Below are positions 53,768-62,280 of a DNA stretch of 64,000 bases, piece by piece. The notes beneath the pieces are model-generated. The model did no database searches, was not told the DNA's origin, and saw only the letters and a list, made by a program, of their open reading frames with translations. Numbering within the stretch: the first letter of the stretch is position 1; each line of letters begins with the position of its first letter. The position numbers and the translations under genes were made by a program. Origin of the DNA: Nitrospira sp. (GTDB lineage: Bacteria > Nitrospirota > Nitrospiria > Nitrospirales > Nitrospiraceae); NCBI GenBank assembly GCA_005239465.1, contig SPAW01000026.1:87306-151305 (forward strand), written 5' to 3'.

Positions 53768-54811
53768 TCAACTCAACGATGCCAAGTCGATGACGAATCG
53801 AAACCGCACATCGCCTTTCAGGACTCGTTCGTAGGCTTCGTTGACCTGCTGGATCGGAATCACTTCAATATCGGATTCGATCTGGTGCTCGGCGCAGAAA
53901 TCGAGCATCTCTTGTGTTTCGCGGATGCCGCCGATGACGGAGCCGGCGATTCTGCGCCGGTGCATGATGAGTGGAAATGGTTCGAGCGGCGTCGGTTTGT
54001 CCGGTGCGCCGACGAGGATCATCGTGCCATCGGTCTTCAAGAGATTCACATAGGCATTGTAGTTGTGTGGAGCGGAGATGGTATCGAGGATGAAATCGAA
54101 ATTCCGCTGCAGCCGCGTGAACGTATCGGGTTGCGAAGTGAGGGCGAAGTCTCTGGCTCCCAACCGTTCAGCATCCTTTCGTTTCCGCTCCGAGGTGCTC
54201 AACACCGTCACTTCGGTGCCCATGGCTTTTGCGATCTTCACGGCCATGTGGCCAAGCCCGCCTAGCCCCGCCACTGCCAGTTTGTGATATTTCCCCACAC
54301 CCCAATGGCGAAGGGGAGAATAGGTGGTGATGCCTGCGCAGAGTAACGGAGCTGCTCTGGCCGGCGAGAGGGTTTTGGGAATCCGCAGCACGTAGTTCTC
54401 ATCGACAACGATCTGGGTCGAGTACCCACCTTGCGTGACCTGGCCATTCTTGTCGCGCCCACTGTAGGTGAGGAGCATTCCTGCTTCACAGTACTGCTCC
54501 GATCCCTCGCGGCAAGCGGCGCAGGTTCGACAGGAATCGACGAAACAGCCGACACCCGCTGTCTCGCCGATACGGAATTGCTTAACCGCCTTCCCCGCCT
54601 GCGCAATCGTGCCGACTATTTCATGGCCTGGCACCATAGGAAAGAGCGATCCGCCCCATTCATCCCGAGCCTGATGGATATCCGAGTGGCAAATGCCACA
54701 ATGGGTAATCTTGATGAGGACATCGTGAGCACCCACGTCTCGTCGTTCGAATGAAAAGGGTTGCAGGGCGGCTTTCGCTGTTAACGCGGCAAAGCCTGTT
54801 GTGTGTAGCAT
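53768..54811 (-). CDS. NAD(P)-dependent zinc alcohol dehydrogenase (YahK/CAD-like)
   Basis: 347 residues from ATG 54811, preceded by GAGGGAGACC. Catalytic zinc ligands in CGICHSDIH and GHEIVG, structural zinc in CRTCAACREGSEQYC, and Rossmann GLGGLGHMAVKIAK. This is the cinnamyl-alcohol dehydrogenase/YahK group, reducing aldehydes to alcohols in the cytoplasm. STSERK after the fold suggests NADPH preference. A frame extension to 54853 is rejected. Confidence 0.9.
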   Translation of the reverse strand: MLHTTGFAALTAKAALQPFSFERRDVGAHDVLIKITHCGICHSDIHQARDEWGGSLFPMVPGHEIVGTIAQAGKAVKQFRIGETAGVGCFVDSCRTCAACREGSEQYCEAGMLLTYSGRDKNGQVTQGGYSTQIVVDENYVLRIPKTLSPARAAPLLCAGITTYSPLRHWGVGKYHKLAVAGLGGLGHMAVKIAKAMGTEVTVLSTSERKRKDAERLGARDFALTSQPDTFTRLQRNFDFILDTISAPHNYNAYVNLLKTDGTMILVGAPDKPTPLEPFPLIMHRRRIAGSVIGGIRETQEMLDFCAEHQIESDIEVIPIQQVNEAYERVLKGDVRFRFVIDLASLS

Positions 54812-54836
54812 GGGTGGTCTCCCTCGACAGCTTGGC

Positions 54837-55040
54837 CTAACTTTCCTGTCCAATATTGTCTGTCTTCTCGTCCTGGTGAGAATCAGCGGAAGAAGAATCC
54901 ATTGTGAGGGGAGGCCCAGGGATTCGATACTGTTCCGCTGCCCATGTTCCCAAATCCGTAAGCTGGCACCGTTCCGAGCAGAACGGACGCCACGGATTCT
55001 CTTCCCACGTCGTGGGTTGACGACAGATGAGGCAGGTCAT
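54837..55040 (-). CDS. yacG: YacG-like zinc protein (DNA gyrase inhibitor family)
   Basis: 67 residues: [20 protein letters not shown] then [19 protein letters not shown], with zinc Cys in CLIC and CSERC and the conserved RPFCSERC block. In E. coli YacG binds and inhibits gyrase. The tail is acidic and disordered. Lies upstream of the alcohol dehydrogenase on the same strand. Confidence 0.88.
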   Translation of the reverse strand: MTCLICRQPTTWEENPWRPFCSERCQLTDLGTWAAEQYRIPGPPLTMDSSSADSHQDEKTDNIGQES

Positions 55041-55100
55041 GTGCCCAGTGTAGCACCGTTGGGGGGAGGGAAGAAAAGCCTGTGCTGCAATGAGGACCGG

Positions 55101-55436
55101 TCAGTACTGTGGGGCTGACCGTGGTGTGGCGACGTGGAGGAATCGTCGTAGTCGGCTGCGGTCCAGTTCGGTGAGATTCAGGAATTCCACCCCGAATTCG
55201 CCATGGTTCGCCCACCGGACGGCGGCGGAATGGACGGTAATCGGTGAGCCTAAGTCGGTCGCCCGTATCAGTAGTTTGACTCCAGTACCGGGATTGACGG
55301 GGGCAGCACTCGTCACTGCGCAGCCCCCGGCGGAAATGTCGAACATTGTGCCTTCGCGAATATCGGTGTTCCCGATTGTCGAAAAGAAGACCGGTAACTC
55401 AACAGGGATTCGGGGATGTTCCCGACATTCGATCAT
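55101..55436 (-). CDS. PilZ domain protein
   Basis: 111 residues. PilZ motifs: RxxxR-like start REHPRIPVELPVFF and DISAGGCAV ([D/N]xSxxG), plus AAVRWANHGEFGVEFL. This is the c-di-GMP binding signature, so a small single-domain c-di-GMP receptor. ATG overlaps the MlaC-like gene stop by 4 bases (55433-55436), so co-translated with a lipid transport protein. A broken PilZ gene also lies at 58557-58843. Confidence 0.85.
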   Translation of the reverse strand: MIECREHPRIPVELPVFFSTIGNTDIREGTMFDISAGGCAVTSAAPVNPGTGVKLLIRATDLGSPITVHSAAVRWANHGEFGVEFLNLTELDRSRLRRFLHVATPRSAPQY

Positions 55437-56152
55437 GGCTGCCTCCGGAGTGCGTGAGCGGGCGTCGTCTTCTCGAAGAATTTGACGCTGATGGCGTTCT
55501 GCTTCATTTTTTTCACCAGGCCCACGTAGGTCACATCGCGAATAATGCTGGTGAATTGTGCGCGGTAGTTGCTCACAATGCTGGCGCCGTCAATAACGAC
55601 ATCATAGACCAACCAGTCCCCTGAGGCATGCATTAAGCGAAAATCAACGTGCGTGTCGACCTTCTGGCCTTTGAGCTGGGTCTTGACCTCGGCAAACTGA
55701 TCCTCCCGCTGCTCGCCCAGGTAGACGACCTGTTCGTCCGTATGTTCGTTGATTCTGCCGGCGAAGGCGTCTCGCAGCAGTTGGATAAAAAGCCCCACAA
55801 ACTCCTGCCGCTCTTGTTCATTAATATCAGACCAAGGAGTGCCCAAGGCGCGTTTCGCCATCTCTTCGTAACTGACGCGGCGCATAACAATGCGCTCGAT
55901 TTCGTGGCGCCGCTGTTCGGCTCGCTCTGGTGCTTTCAGGCGCGCATCGTCCAACACCTGGATCAGTTCGGCGACGGTATTCTTGACGGCTTCAGTCGCG
56001 GCTGATTCGGCAGGAGTTGTCGAGAGCTCTGCGGCTTTCAGCGAAGGTGAATTCCAGGCAGATATAAGCGAGCAGACCAGCACGACTGCTTGAACGAGCC
56101 GTTGCGAGACATGCTGTTGTAATGTTCTTTTTGTAGGGGCTGTCAGTTGCAC
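55433..56152 (-). CDS. MlaC/Ttg2D-family periplasmic lipid-binding protein
   Basis: 239 residues with an N-terminal signal sequence (about 20-40). MlaC pattern: RRHEIERIVMRRVSYEEMAK, LGTPWSDINEQERQEFVGLF, INEHTDEQVVYLGEQREDQF and YDVVIDGASIVSNYRAQF. It would carry phospholipids between inner and outer membrane. No MlaDEF genes are nearby. Co-translated with the PilZ gene. Confidence 0.87.
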   Translation of the reverse strand: MQLTAPTKRTLQQHVSQRLVQAVVLVCSLISAWNSPSLKAAELSTTPAESAATEAVKNTVAELIQVLDDARLKAPERAEQRRHEIERIVMRRVSYEEMAKRALGTPWSDINEQERQEFVGLFIQLLRDAFAGRINEHTDEQVVYLGEQREDQFAEVKTQLKGQKVDTHVDFRLMHASGDWLVYDVVIDGASIVSNYRAQFTSIIRDVTYVGLVKKMKQNAISVKFFEKTTPAHALRRQP

Positions 56153-56247
56153 CCCTCAAGCCTAGCAGGGATGCTCCGGATGTACAGACGAGCAGAAGCT
56201 ACCGGAAAGAAGGAAGAAACGACATTAAGAGAGTGACGAAAAATGGC

Positions 56248-57948
56248 CTAGCGGGCCTGCTGGGCCTTTTCAATCTTGGCCCAGGCATCTTTGAGAGACA
56301 CGGTCCGATTGAAAACGAGTGCCTGTGCAGAGGAATCGGGGTCGACGCAAAAGTACCCTTGCCGTTCGAATTGGAAGCGGGATCCGGGCTGGGCCGCACG
56401 GAGCCTTGGCTCGACCAAACATCCGGTGAGGCGTTCGAGGGATTGGGGGTTTATGTACAGGGTCCAGTCGTGATCGGCGGGGATTTTAGCTGGGTCGGTG
56501 ATGAGGAGCGGATTGTAGAGGCGCACTTCTGCATCGGCGGCGTGAGACGCAGCGACCCAATGAATCGTGGCCTTCACTTTTCGCCGATCTTGCGACGATC
56601 CGCTTTTCGTTTCCGGATCATATGTGCAATGCAACTCGGTGACCCTGCCTGAATCCGGATCCTTCGTCGCACTCACACACTTGATGATGTAGGCATAGCG
56701 CAGCCGGACTTCCCGGCCCGGAGCGAGGCGGTAGAACTGCTTGGGAGGATCCTCCCGGAAATCGTCCTGCTCGATGTAGAGGGTCCTGGAAAAAGGAACT
56801 TTTCTGGTTCCTGCGGATGGGTCTTCTGGATTGTTCACGGCATCCAGCTCCTCCACCTTGCCCTCTGGATAATTATCGATGACAATTTTCAACGGCTTGA
56901 GGATCGCCATCACGCGCGGTGACCGTTTGTTCAAATCCTCACGGATGAAGTGTTCCAGTAGTTGCATCTCAACGATCGCATCGCGTTTGGCGACTCCGAT
57001 ATGTTCGCAGAAGGCGCGGATCGCTTCTGGGGTAACGCCTCGTCGACGGAGCCCTTTGATTGTTGGAAGACGCGGATCATCCCATCCGGCTACCAACTTC
57101 TTCTCGACCAGTTCAAGTAGCTTACGTTTGCTCATCACCGTGAAGGTGAGATTGAGGCGGGCGAACTCGATCTGTTGCGGGCGGTGCGGAGCGTCGGCTT
57201 CCGCCACAACCCAATCGTACAAGGGGCGGTGATCCTCAAATTCAAGCGTGCAGATTGAATGCGTGATCCCCTCGATGGCATCGGATAGCGGATGAGCAAA
57301 ATCATATGCGGGATAGATGCACCAGGCTGTGCCCGTTCGATAGTGGGTAGCATGCCGGATCCGATAGAGCACTGGATCGCGGAGATTGATATTGGGAGAG
57401 GCCATATCAATCTTCGCCCGCAAGACGTGGGCGCCGTCGGGAAACTCTCCTGCCCGCATGCGTTGGAATAGGTCGAGGTTGTCTTCGACGGCTCGCGTTC
57501 TGTAGGGACTGTTCCGCCCTGGTTCCGTAAGCGTGCCGCGATGCTCGCGCATGTGATCGGCCGTGAGGCTATCGACGTAGGCTTTGCCCTTCTTGATCAA
57601 GGTGATGGCGAAAGAATACAGCTGCTCAAAATAGTCCGATGCGTAGAACATGTTCCCGTGCCAATCAAATCCCAGCCACCGTAAGTCTTCTTGGATTGCC
57701 TGGACGAATTCGGGATCTTCGGTGGTCGGGTTGGTGTCATCGAATCGCAAGTGGCAGATGCCCCCTGGATTCTCGTTGGCGATTCCAAAGTTGAGACAGA
57801 TGGATTTGGCGTGGCCGATATGGAGATGCCCGTTCGGTTCCGGAGGAAATCGGGTGACGACACGGCCGCCATATTTGCCGGCTTTGCGGTCTGCCGCTAC
57901 GATATCGCGAATGAAGTCAGAGGGGCTTAACGGCGCTGGTGTCGTCAT
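56248..57948 (-). CDS. glnS: glutaminyl-tRNA synthetase
   Basis: 566 residues from ATG 57948 (frame extension to 57993 rejected). HIGH at residues 43-46 in [20 protein letters not shown] and MSKR in [13 protein letters not shown]. The C-terminal beta-barrel anticodon domain ([24 protein letters not shown] segment) is present. Direct Gln charging, so the amidotransferase route is not needed for Gln. Two tRNA-Gln genes and gltX lie within 5 kb. Confidence 0.94.
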   Translation of the reverse strand: MTTPAPLSPSDFIRDIVAADRKAGKYGGRVVTRFPPEPNGHLHIGHAKSICLNFGIANENPGGICHLRFDDTNPTTEDPEFVQAIQEDLRWLGFDWHGNMFYASDYFEQLYSFAITLIKKGKAYVDSLTADHMREHRGTLTEPGRNSPYRTRAVEDNLDLFQRMRAGEFPDGAHVLRAKIDMASPNINLRDPVLYRIRHATHYRTGTAWCIYPAYDFAHPLSDAIEGITHSICTLEFEDHRPLYDWVVAEADAPHRPQQIEFARLNLTFTVMSKRKLLELVEKKLVAGWDDPRLPTIKGLRRRGVTPEAIRAFCEHIGVAKRDAIVEMQLLEHFIREDLNKRSPRVMAILKPLKIVIDNYPEGKVEELDAVNNPEDPSAGTRKVPFSRTLYIEQDDFREDPPKQFYRLAPGREVRLRYAYIIKCVSATKDPDSGRVTELHCTYDPETKSGSSQDRRKVKATIHWVAASHAADAEVRLYNPLLITDPAKIPADHDWTLYINPQSLERLTGCLVEPRLRAAQPGSRFQFERQGYFCVDPDSSAQALVFNRTVSLKDAWAKIEKAQQAR

Positions 57949-58046
57949 GAAATCTCGTCTTCGTTGGATCGCCGGACCACCATATGCGGTCAATGCTGCG
58001 GGGCAGTTCTACCACAGACAGGCCGAGGGGAGGAATGGGGAAGGGG

Positions 58047-58481
58047 TTAGGAAGACGATTCCGTCGTTCGATGGCTCGGCAGCTGCATCACATTGAAGTC
58101 TTTTTGAGCGATGAGGTGGCCCTCCATCCTCAATCGGAACTCGTAGCGACCGGGGGCGGGGAAGATCAACGAGGGAATGTTGATGCCGAAATCGGAAATC
58201 TGGAGGCGGTCCCCAATCACAATGTTCGGGAGAGTTGCGCGGCACACCAGTTGTTCGTCGTTGAGGTACACCAAGTCGATGTCGAAGTGATAGGTGCCCT
58301 CGGCATCCGTGAGGCAAAAATATAGTCCCATTTGTTGATGTTGGAACGGAAAGGCGACGGCTTGGAGATGGGTGAAAATGCCGATCAGGCTTTTCTTTTT
58401 CGTCAGGCTGTCTTCAATGACCTGGTCACAGACCAGGAAGGCTTGGACGCTCGGTTTTGCGATGTCTGTCATAGGTGCCAT
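58047..58481 (-). CDS. small protein of unknown function (DUF6941-like)
   Basis: 144 residues: VQAFLVCDQVIEDSLTKKKS, LIGIFTHLQAVAFPFQHQQM, YFCLTDAEGTYHFDIDLVYL. The pattern (CDxV, SLIGIF, FP, LTDxxG) matches a widespread uncharacterised beta-sandwich family (DUF6941). No signal peptide. Upstream of glnS on the same strand but with a ~100-base gap. Confidence 0.65.
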   Translation of the reverse strand: MAPMTDIAKPSVQAFLVCDQVIEDSLTKKKSLIGIFTHLQAVAFPFQHQQMGLYFCLTDAEGTYHFDIDLVYLNDEQLVCRATLPNIVIGDRLQISDFGINIPSLIFPAPGRYEFRLRMEGHLIAQKDFNVMQLPSHRTTESSS

Positions 58482-58556
58482 TCTATAAAAAATACGGTCA
58501 ATCGCAAAAGGGTTCTTGCATTTCCGGATACATAAAGGACGGCGTCATCCCCTGGG

Positions 58557-58843
58557 GACGCGCATATCGAACGGAAGGCTCCGCGCTTTCAGATGCCTGT
58601 GCGCATATTCTTTACGGCAAGCGAGGTGGAGAGTGAGGGAGTCGTTCTCGATCTCTCTAAAGAGGGGGCTGTCAAGTGCAACGTGAGGCAGAGCTCTCGG
58701 TAGGGGCTAAGAGCGACGAGTAGATGTATATCCCGGACTGTGAATGGCTGCTGAAAGTCCAACGAGCTATCGTGCGATGGATCAATGCGGGTGTATTTGG
58801 GATCGAGTTTCTTGAGTCGCGGCCGGTGCAAAGAGAGCGATGA
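58557..58843 (+). pseudogene. PilZ domain protein remnant
   Basis: Plus-strand reading DAHIERKAPRFQMPVRIFFT, ASEVESEGVVLDLSKEGAV then KCNVRQSSR reaches a TAG near 58677; in a shifted frame VGAKSDE, a further TAG, then MYIPDCEWLLKVQRAIVRW, INAGVFGIEFLESRP, ending TGA 58841-58843. Together these make the PilZ blocks (R..PR, DLSxxG, VRW, FGIEF) with one frameshift and one stop, and no clear start codon. It was missed as an ORF for that reason. Confidence 0.55.
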
Positions 58844-58901
58844 CGCGTGATGCTCGCAGAAAAGAAATTCAAGATCGGGTAGGGAGCTGTCGCGAGAGTC
58901 C

Positions 58902-59441
58902 TCAACCGAGGACGACCATCCCGCCGCGGTTCTCCACAATATCGCCGAAAAGCGTCATGCCCGAACCGATGCGGCAGTAGTGAGGGGTAATTTCGACCAA
59001 TGTTCCCTTATGTGAATAAAACTTTCCCGACGTGATCTGGATTTTATTCTCCGACGCCACCCATGCCTCAAGAACAATCTCGTCGGACTGCTGGTCAGAC
59101 AGGCGAACCCACGGGGCATCGGTCGGCGAATCGCTTTGGGCTTGATGGATATCGATGGTGAATTGCCCGGCCTGATTCAACACCAACACGTTCCGGCGGA
59201 GATGCGCGATGTGGGTGCCGCCTTCACCATAGAGATCGATCGTCACGAGGAGCAGCCCTTGTTCTGGTCTGGATTCGAGGACGAGCTGTTCCTTCCCGTG
59301 AATCTTGACCACACCGTTGGTGTTGCGAAAAACATTTGATCCGATGAGAAGTTCAAGGCCCAGCTTCTGTGTCTCCGCTGCGGCCGTATCTGTGTGGGAA
59401 GAGGGTCCGGTTCTTCGAGGTTCAACCGTTTCGTCCATCAT
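58902..59441 (-). CDS. protein of unknown function
   Basis: 179 residues with a disordered start (PSSHTDTAAAETQ) then a beta-rich body (GLELLIGSNVFRNTNGVVKI, LLLVTIDLYGEGGTHIAHLR, KIQITSGKFYSHKGTLVEI). No signal peptide, no membrane helix, no family recognised. The repeating short beta turns suggest a right-handed fold as in phage or S-layer associated proteins, which is only an impression. Confidence 0.6.
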   Translation of the reverse strand: MMDETVEPRRTGPSSHTDTAAAETQKLGLELLIGSNVFRNTNGVVKIHGKEQLVLESRPEQGLLLVTIDLYGEGGTHIAHLRRNVLVLNQAGQFTIDIHQAQSDSPTDAPWVRLSDQQSDEIVLEAWVASENKIQITSGKFYSHKGTLVEITPHYCRIGSGMTLFGDIVENRGGMVVLG

Positions 59442-59606
59442 GGTCCCCAGGAGAACGATTTCAGATTCTGGTCGTGTGCGTTGAGCGCATGTTGCGTGCG
59501 GCTTGTCGCAACGCGTTGGCAGGCTAGGCTCTCGGCCTCTATTCTGTCAAGAGTGTCCTGCCTGGAAAGCCCCCGCACCAAGCTGGGCTCGCGTGCTGAT
59601 AGCGAC

Positions 59607-59834
59607 TAGCCCGCATTATTCACGACCCATGAGCGTTCGTGAATCATGCGCCGACAGGTCGGCTCCTCTGCACCTGTTGGTTTCGACAGGCCGTACGGCC
59701 GGCTCAAGGCTAGCCCTGAGCGAAGCCCTACCCCTGCGGGGCGAAGTGGTTCGACAGGCTCACCACCCTGAGTAAAATCGAAGGGTCGAAGCCCGCAGGG
59801 TGGACTCTTCACGCTTCGTGAATAATCCGGGCTA
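59607..59834. mobile_element. 228-bp palindromic element with CTAG-flanked ends (copy 2)
   Basis: Same length and about 90% identity with 50637-50864, with CTAG at both borders. TAGCCCGCATTATTCACGA left end, TTCGTGAATAATCCGGGCTA right end. The terminal CTA is the stop (TAG on minus) of 59832-60287. GGCGAAGTGGTTCGACAGGC and CTGAGTAAAATCGAAGGG words are in both copies. Confidence 0.8.
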
Positions 59835-60287
59835 GCGTGTCGTCGTGCTCTCATTCCCGTGGCGGTCCGTTGCAGTCACGCAGATCATCGCGGTTTGTTC
59901 GCCCTGGGTTTGAATCGGTACAGTAATGGTTTCGGAAATCTGTCCTCCTCCGGTCGGTTTCGTGGCCGGTATGTCTTTGGCGAGCGTGCGTCCGTTGCCC
60001 AGATCATAGTAAATGGTTGTCTTGGCTAGATCGTTGAGTGACCCTCCCGCTACGGTCACGGACGGTTCCGTGTAGGAGACCGTAACCGTTGGCTTTGCCG
60101 CACTGACCTTCGCATGGATTGAGTTCGGACATTGGACAGTGGTAGACGGCACCCCTGCGCGACCGGCGCATCCCCAGCCGCCGCTCGTGGCGCACAGTAC
60201 AAGGAGCGTCAGCGCAAATCGAACGGATACGTTCCGAGGCTGGACTTCAAGGATGTGCGGAGGCGCTAGAGCGTGGTCATCACGCAT
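59832..60287 (-). CDS. secreted/lipoprotein-like protein of unknown function
   Basis: 151 residues from ATG 60287, which has GGAGG 8 bases upstream. An N-terminal 20-residue stretch precedes a hydrophobic segment ending GGWGCAG, a weak lipobox. The body is a beta-sandwich (SIHAKVSAAKPTVTVSYTE, LNDLAKTTIYYDLGNGRTL, TAMICVTATDRHGNES) like an Fn3/Ig module. The stop is provided by a 228-bp element, so the original C-terminus may have been longer. Confidence 0.6.
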   Translation of the reverse strand: MRDDHALAPPHILEVQPRNVSVRFALTLLVLCATSGGWGCAGRAGVPSTTVQCPNSIHAKVSAAKPTVTVSYTEPSVTVAGGSLNDLAKTTIYYDLGNGRTLAKDIPATKPTGGGQISETITVPIQTQGEQTAMICVTATDRHGNESTTTR

Positions 60288-60558
60288 AACAGGTTCCTCC
60301 TTCGCAGACGATATCAGGTCCCGCGAACCTGCTCAATCCGATTTCCGCAGGGCTATTTATAGTCTAGGTGCGGGAAGGTCGCAAGACCGGTGGCTCGCCA
60401 AGGGCGGCCCATTTTCATGAAGATGGCACCGGGGCGGCGACTTCGTTGCAAACCGAAAAGGGCTTATGTTACGGTCCTCCTCCTGTTCCTCTTCCCATCT
60501 GCCTCCAACGAGTACGGAGCTTTCCGCACCGGCGGAGAAGAGCGGCATGAGCACGGAT

Positions 60559-60636
60559 GGTCCCATCGTCTAGCCTGGCCTAGGACGGAGCCCTCTCAAG
60601 GCTTAAACACGGGTTCGAATCCCGTTGGGACCACCA
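60559..60636 (+). tRNA. tRNA-Glu (anticodon CUC)
   Basis: 78 bases including encoded CCA (60634-60636). Acceptor GGTCCCA/TGGGACC, T-arm GGGTTCGAATCCC, anticodon CTC at 60595-60597 in the loop CTCTCAA. The D-loop is slightly long (TAGCCTGGCCTAGGA). A 16-bp inverted repeat begins in the CCA end. Confidence 0.9.
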
Positions 60637-60727
60637 TTCGATGCGCCGGGGAAGCCCTCGCAGGTGCTTCCCGTCTTACTCATGGCAGGCCACCCTTTCT
60701 CCTACGGATTGCCGGCGCATCGAATGG
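60634..60727. repeat. 16-bp perfect inverted repeat starting in the tRNA-Glu CCA end
   Basis: CCATTCGATGCGCCGG (60634-60649) mirrors CCGGCGCATCGAATGG (60712-60727) exactly, 62 bases apart. An inner hairpin GGGGAAGC/GCTTCCC lies in the loop. The palindrome CCCCGAGCCAAGTCGAGGGG follows at 60730-60749, just before the GIY-YIG gene. Confidence 0.75.
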
Positions 60728-60756
60728 TGCCCCGAGCCAAGTCGAGGGGCTTCCGA

Positions 60757-61035
60757 ATGAATTTCGTCTACATGATCCGTTGCGCTGACGGCACCATCTA
60801 TGTCGGGCATACCAAGAATCCCGAGATACGTGAGAAGGAACACAACGCCGGGCGTGGGGCACGATACACAGCAACACGACGCCCTGTCCGTCTGGTCTAC
60901 AGGGAAGCCCTCAAATCGGTCAACGCGGCGGTCCGTCGGGAACTTCAACTGAAGCGGTGGAGCCTGGCCAAGAAGGAAGCCCTTATTGCCGGTGATTTAG
61001 AACGCTTGAAGCAACTCAGCAGGCGACCAGCTTGA
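60757..61035 (+). CDS. GIY-YIG nuclease family protein (UPF0213/YhbQ-like)
   Basis: 92 residues from ATG 60757. Motifs FVYMIRCADGTIYVGHT (GIY and YIG positions) and KNPEIREKEHNAGRGARYT, then RREL for the catalytic Arg/Glu region. Orphan single-domain nucleases of this type are common; function unclear. It lies next to a tRNA and is preceded by palindromes like those in the dispersed elements of this window, hinting at a link with repeat maintenance. Confidence 0.8.
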   Translation: MNFVYMIRCADGTIYVGHTKNPEIREKEHNAGRGARYTATRRPVRLVYREALKSVNAAVRRELQLKRWSLAKKEALIAGDLERLKQLSRRPA

Positions 61036-61350
61036 CCGTAGTTTTGGATTCTGCTTTCGCACTTCGTGGGGCCGGCGCCTCTTTATCGCGGCATTGTCGT
61101 TGATGGCGCCGGATGAAACCCGCCTGTGAAGGTGGTTCTCCTGCTTGTGCCGTCCGGATGAGCTAGCCAATGGGTTCTGTAGACCTCAGCATCCCTCCAC
61201 GCCCGCAGCGACTCGTCGGAAACTCAGAATGTCCGCCGGGGTTACCCAGATCAGGGCCGCAGGAGGCAGTACCAGTTAGGCCGTGGTTGTCTTGACTTAA
61301 CGCGCATGACGAGATTATGACCGATCGCGGATGAGTAGGGAGACCCCGAC
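61036..61350. other. 315-base stretch with a possible insertion-sequence scar
   Basis: No gene recognised. A segment CGTCGGAAACTCAGAATGTC (about 61213-61232) resembles TTGTCGGAAATGTAGAATGT at 63525-63544, so both may be ends of a lost insertion element. The AbrB-type antitoxin gene follows. Confidence 0.4.
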
Positions 61351-61548
61351 ATGGCCACGACGACGATCTCACCCAAGTTCCAAATTGTGATCCCCAAGGA
61401 AGTGCGCGACAAATTGCATCTCAGGCCGAGACAGCGCCTTCACGTCGTAGAGAAGGGTGGCCTCATCACCCTGGTGCCGGCTGTTCCGCTCACATCGCTC
61501 AAGGGAGCGCTGAAAGGCATGTCCAAGGCAGATTTTAGAGAGAAGTAG
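61351..61548 (+). CDS. AbrB/MazE-type antitoxin
   Basis: 65 residues: TTTISPKFQIVIPKEVRDKL HLRPRQRLHVVEKGG in substance, the swapped-hairpin AbrB DNA-binding fold, then a short tail for toxin binding. Its partner would be the PIN remnant that starts 9 bases after the stop. Likely an orphan now. Confidence 0.85.
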   Translation: MATTTISPKFQIVIPKEVRDKLHLRPRQRLHVVEKGGLITLVPAVPLTSLKGALKGMSKADFREK

Positions 61549-61556
61549 GACCGAGT

Positions 61557-61664
61557 GTGAAGGTCCTCATCGATTCCCAGCTTCCTTCTATATATTCATA
61601 CATCAGAGGTGCTCCAATTGGAGGTTGGCGATGTCTGTACGGTGAGATGATGGACTACCCCTGA
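61557..61664 (+). pseudogene. PIN-domain toxin (VapC-type) N-terminal remnant
   Basis: GTG 61557 reads VKVLIDSQLPSIYSYIRGAP and ends at TGA after 35 residues. The opening VKVLIDS fits the first strand and Asp of PIN domains, in the right position after an AbrB-type antitoxin. The rest of the PIN fold, including the acidic metal-binding residues, is missing. Confidence 0.4.
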
Positions 61665-61761
61665 GAGTCAGGTGACAGCAGACTGCACCTCGTGGTTGGC
61701 GGCCTCGTCGGTCAGCCATAGTGAATCGATTGATCTTTAGTTCCGAGCATGTAGGCTGATC

Positions 61762-61986
61762 ATGATCGAAGAGACTCACATGACGAAGGGATACGAGCAG
61801 ACGATTTTAGAGAAGCTCCGGCAGTTGCCACCGAAACGGCTTGCCGAAGTCGAAGATTTCGTTGATTTTCTGGTGCACCGTGAGGCGGATGAGCGTGGGC
61901 TGACCCATGCCGCCGGACAACTTGCCACAACCGCCTTCACGCGAGTTTGGGACAACCCCGCCGACACCGACTATGACCGGCTCTGA
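61762..61986 (+). CDS. DUF2281-like antitoxin, no toxin recognised
   Basis: 74 residues: EQTILEKLRQLPPKRLAEVE then DFVDFLVHREADE and the end FTRVWDNPADTDYDRL, as in VapB/DUF2281-type antitoxins paired with PemK/MazF toxins. Downstream only a short frame with no toxin signature is seen (about 61973-62152), so the toxin may be lost. ATG 61780 is an alternative start. Confidence 0.7.
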   Translation: MIEETHMTKGYEQTILEKLRQLPPKRLAEVEDFVDFLVHREADERGLTHAAGQLATTAFTRVWDNPADTDYDRL

Positions 61987-62049
61987 ATTTATGGCGCGGG
62001 TCCCGGGGACGTCGGCCGACTTCTGTCTCGGAGTGCAGAGAGCTGGCTG

Positions 62050-62280
62050 CTACGTCAATTGGTACACCGTTCCTACGGCCGGCGGGGTGATCGCTTTGCG
62101 CACAAAATCCTCTCGCACTTGTTCGAGGCGGCGCATAGCGTCGGGGGAGTAGTACGCCTCTCCGCATTCCGTGCAGGCCTCGGCATCCACGACCACCAGG
62201 AGATGATCGTTCCCAATCTTGATCTCGGCTTCCACTTTTTGCGCTCTGACCTCGCCTCGCTTACAGATTACGCATGTCAT
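62050..62280 (-). CDS. YgiT-type zinc finger antitoxin-like protein
   Basis: 76 residues from ATG 62280. CVICKRGEVR and ACTECGEAYY give two CxxC pairs, as in the N-terminal MqsA/YgiT zinc domain, but the Xre HTH domain of MqsA is missing. Its start overlaps the DUF4258 stop by 4 bases (ATGA), an antitoxin after toxin order typical for MqsRA-like modules. Confidence 0.8.
   Translation of the reverse strand: MTCVICKRGEVRAQKVEAEIKIGNDHLLVVVDAEACTECGEAYYSPDAMRRLEQVREDFVRKAITPPAVGTVYQLT

Noticed and set aside
60390..60788. 132-aa plus-strand ORF across the tRNA-Glu gene
   Set aside because: It runs through a complete tRNA and inverted repeat, and shows no protein similarity.
61973..62152. Short frame after the DUF2281 antitoxin as a MazF/PemK toxin
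   Set aside because: It lacks the GDVVxVPFPF type start and any toxin motif, and is antisense to the YgiT gene in part.
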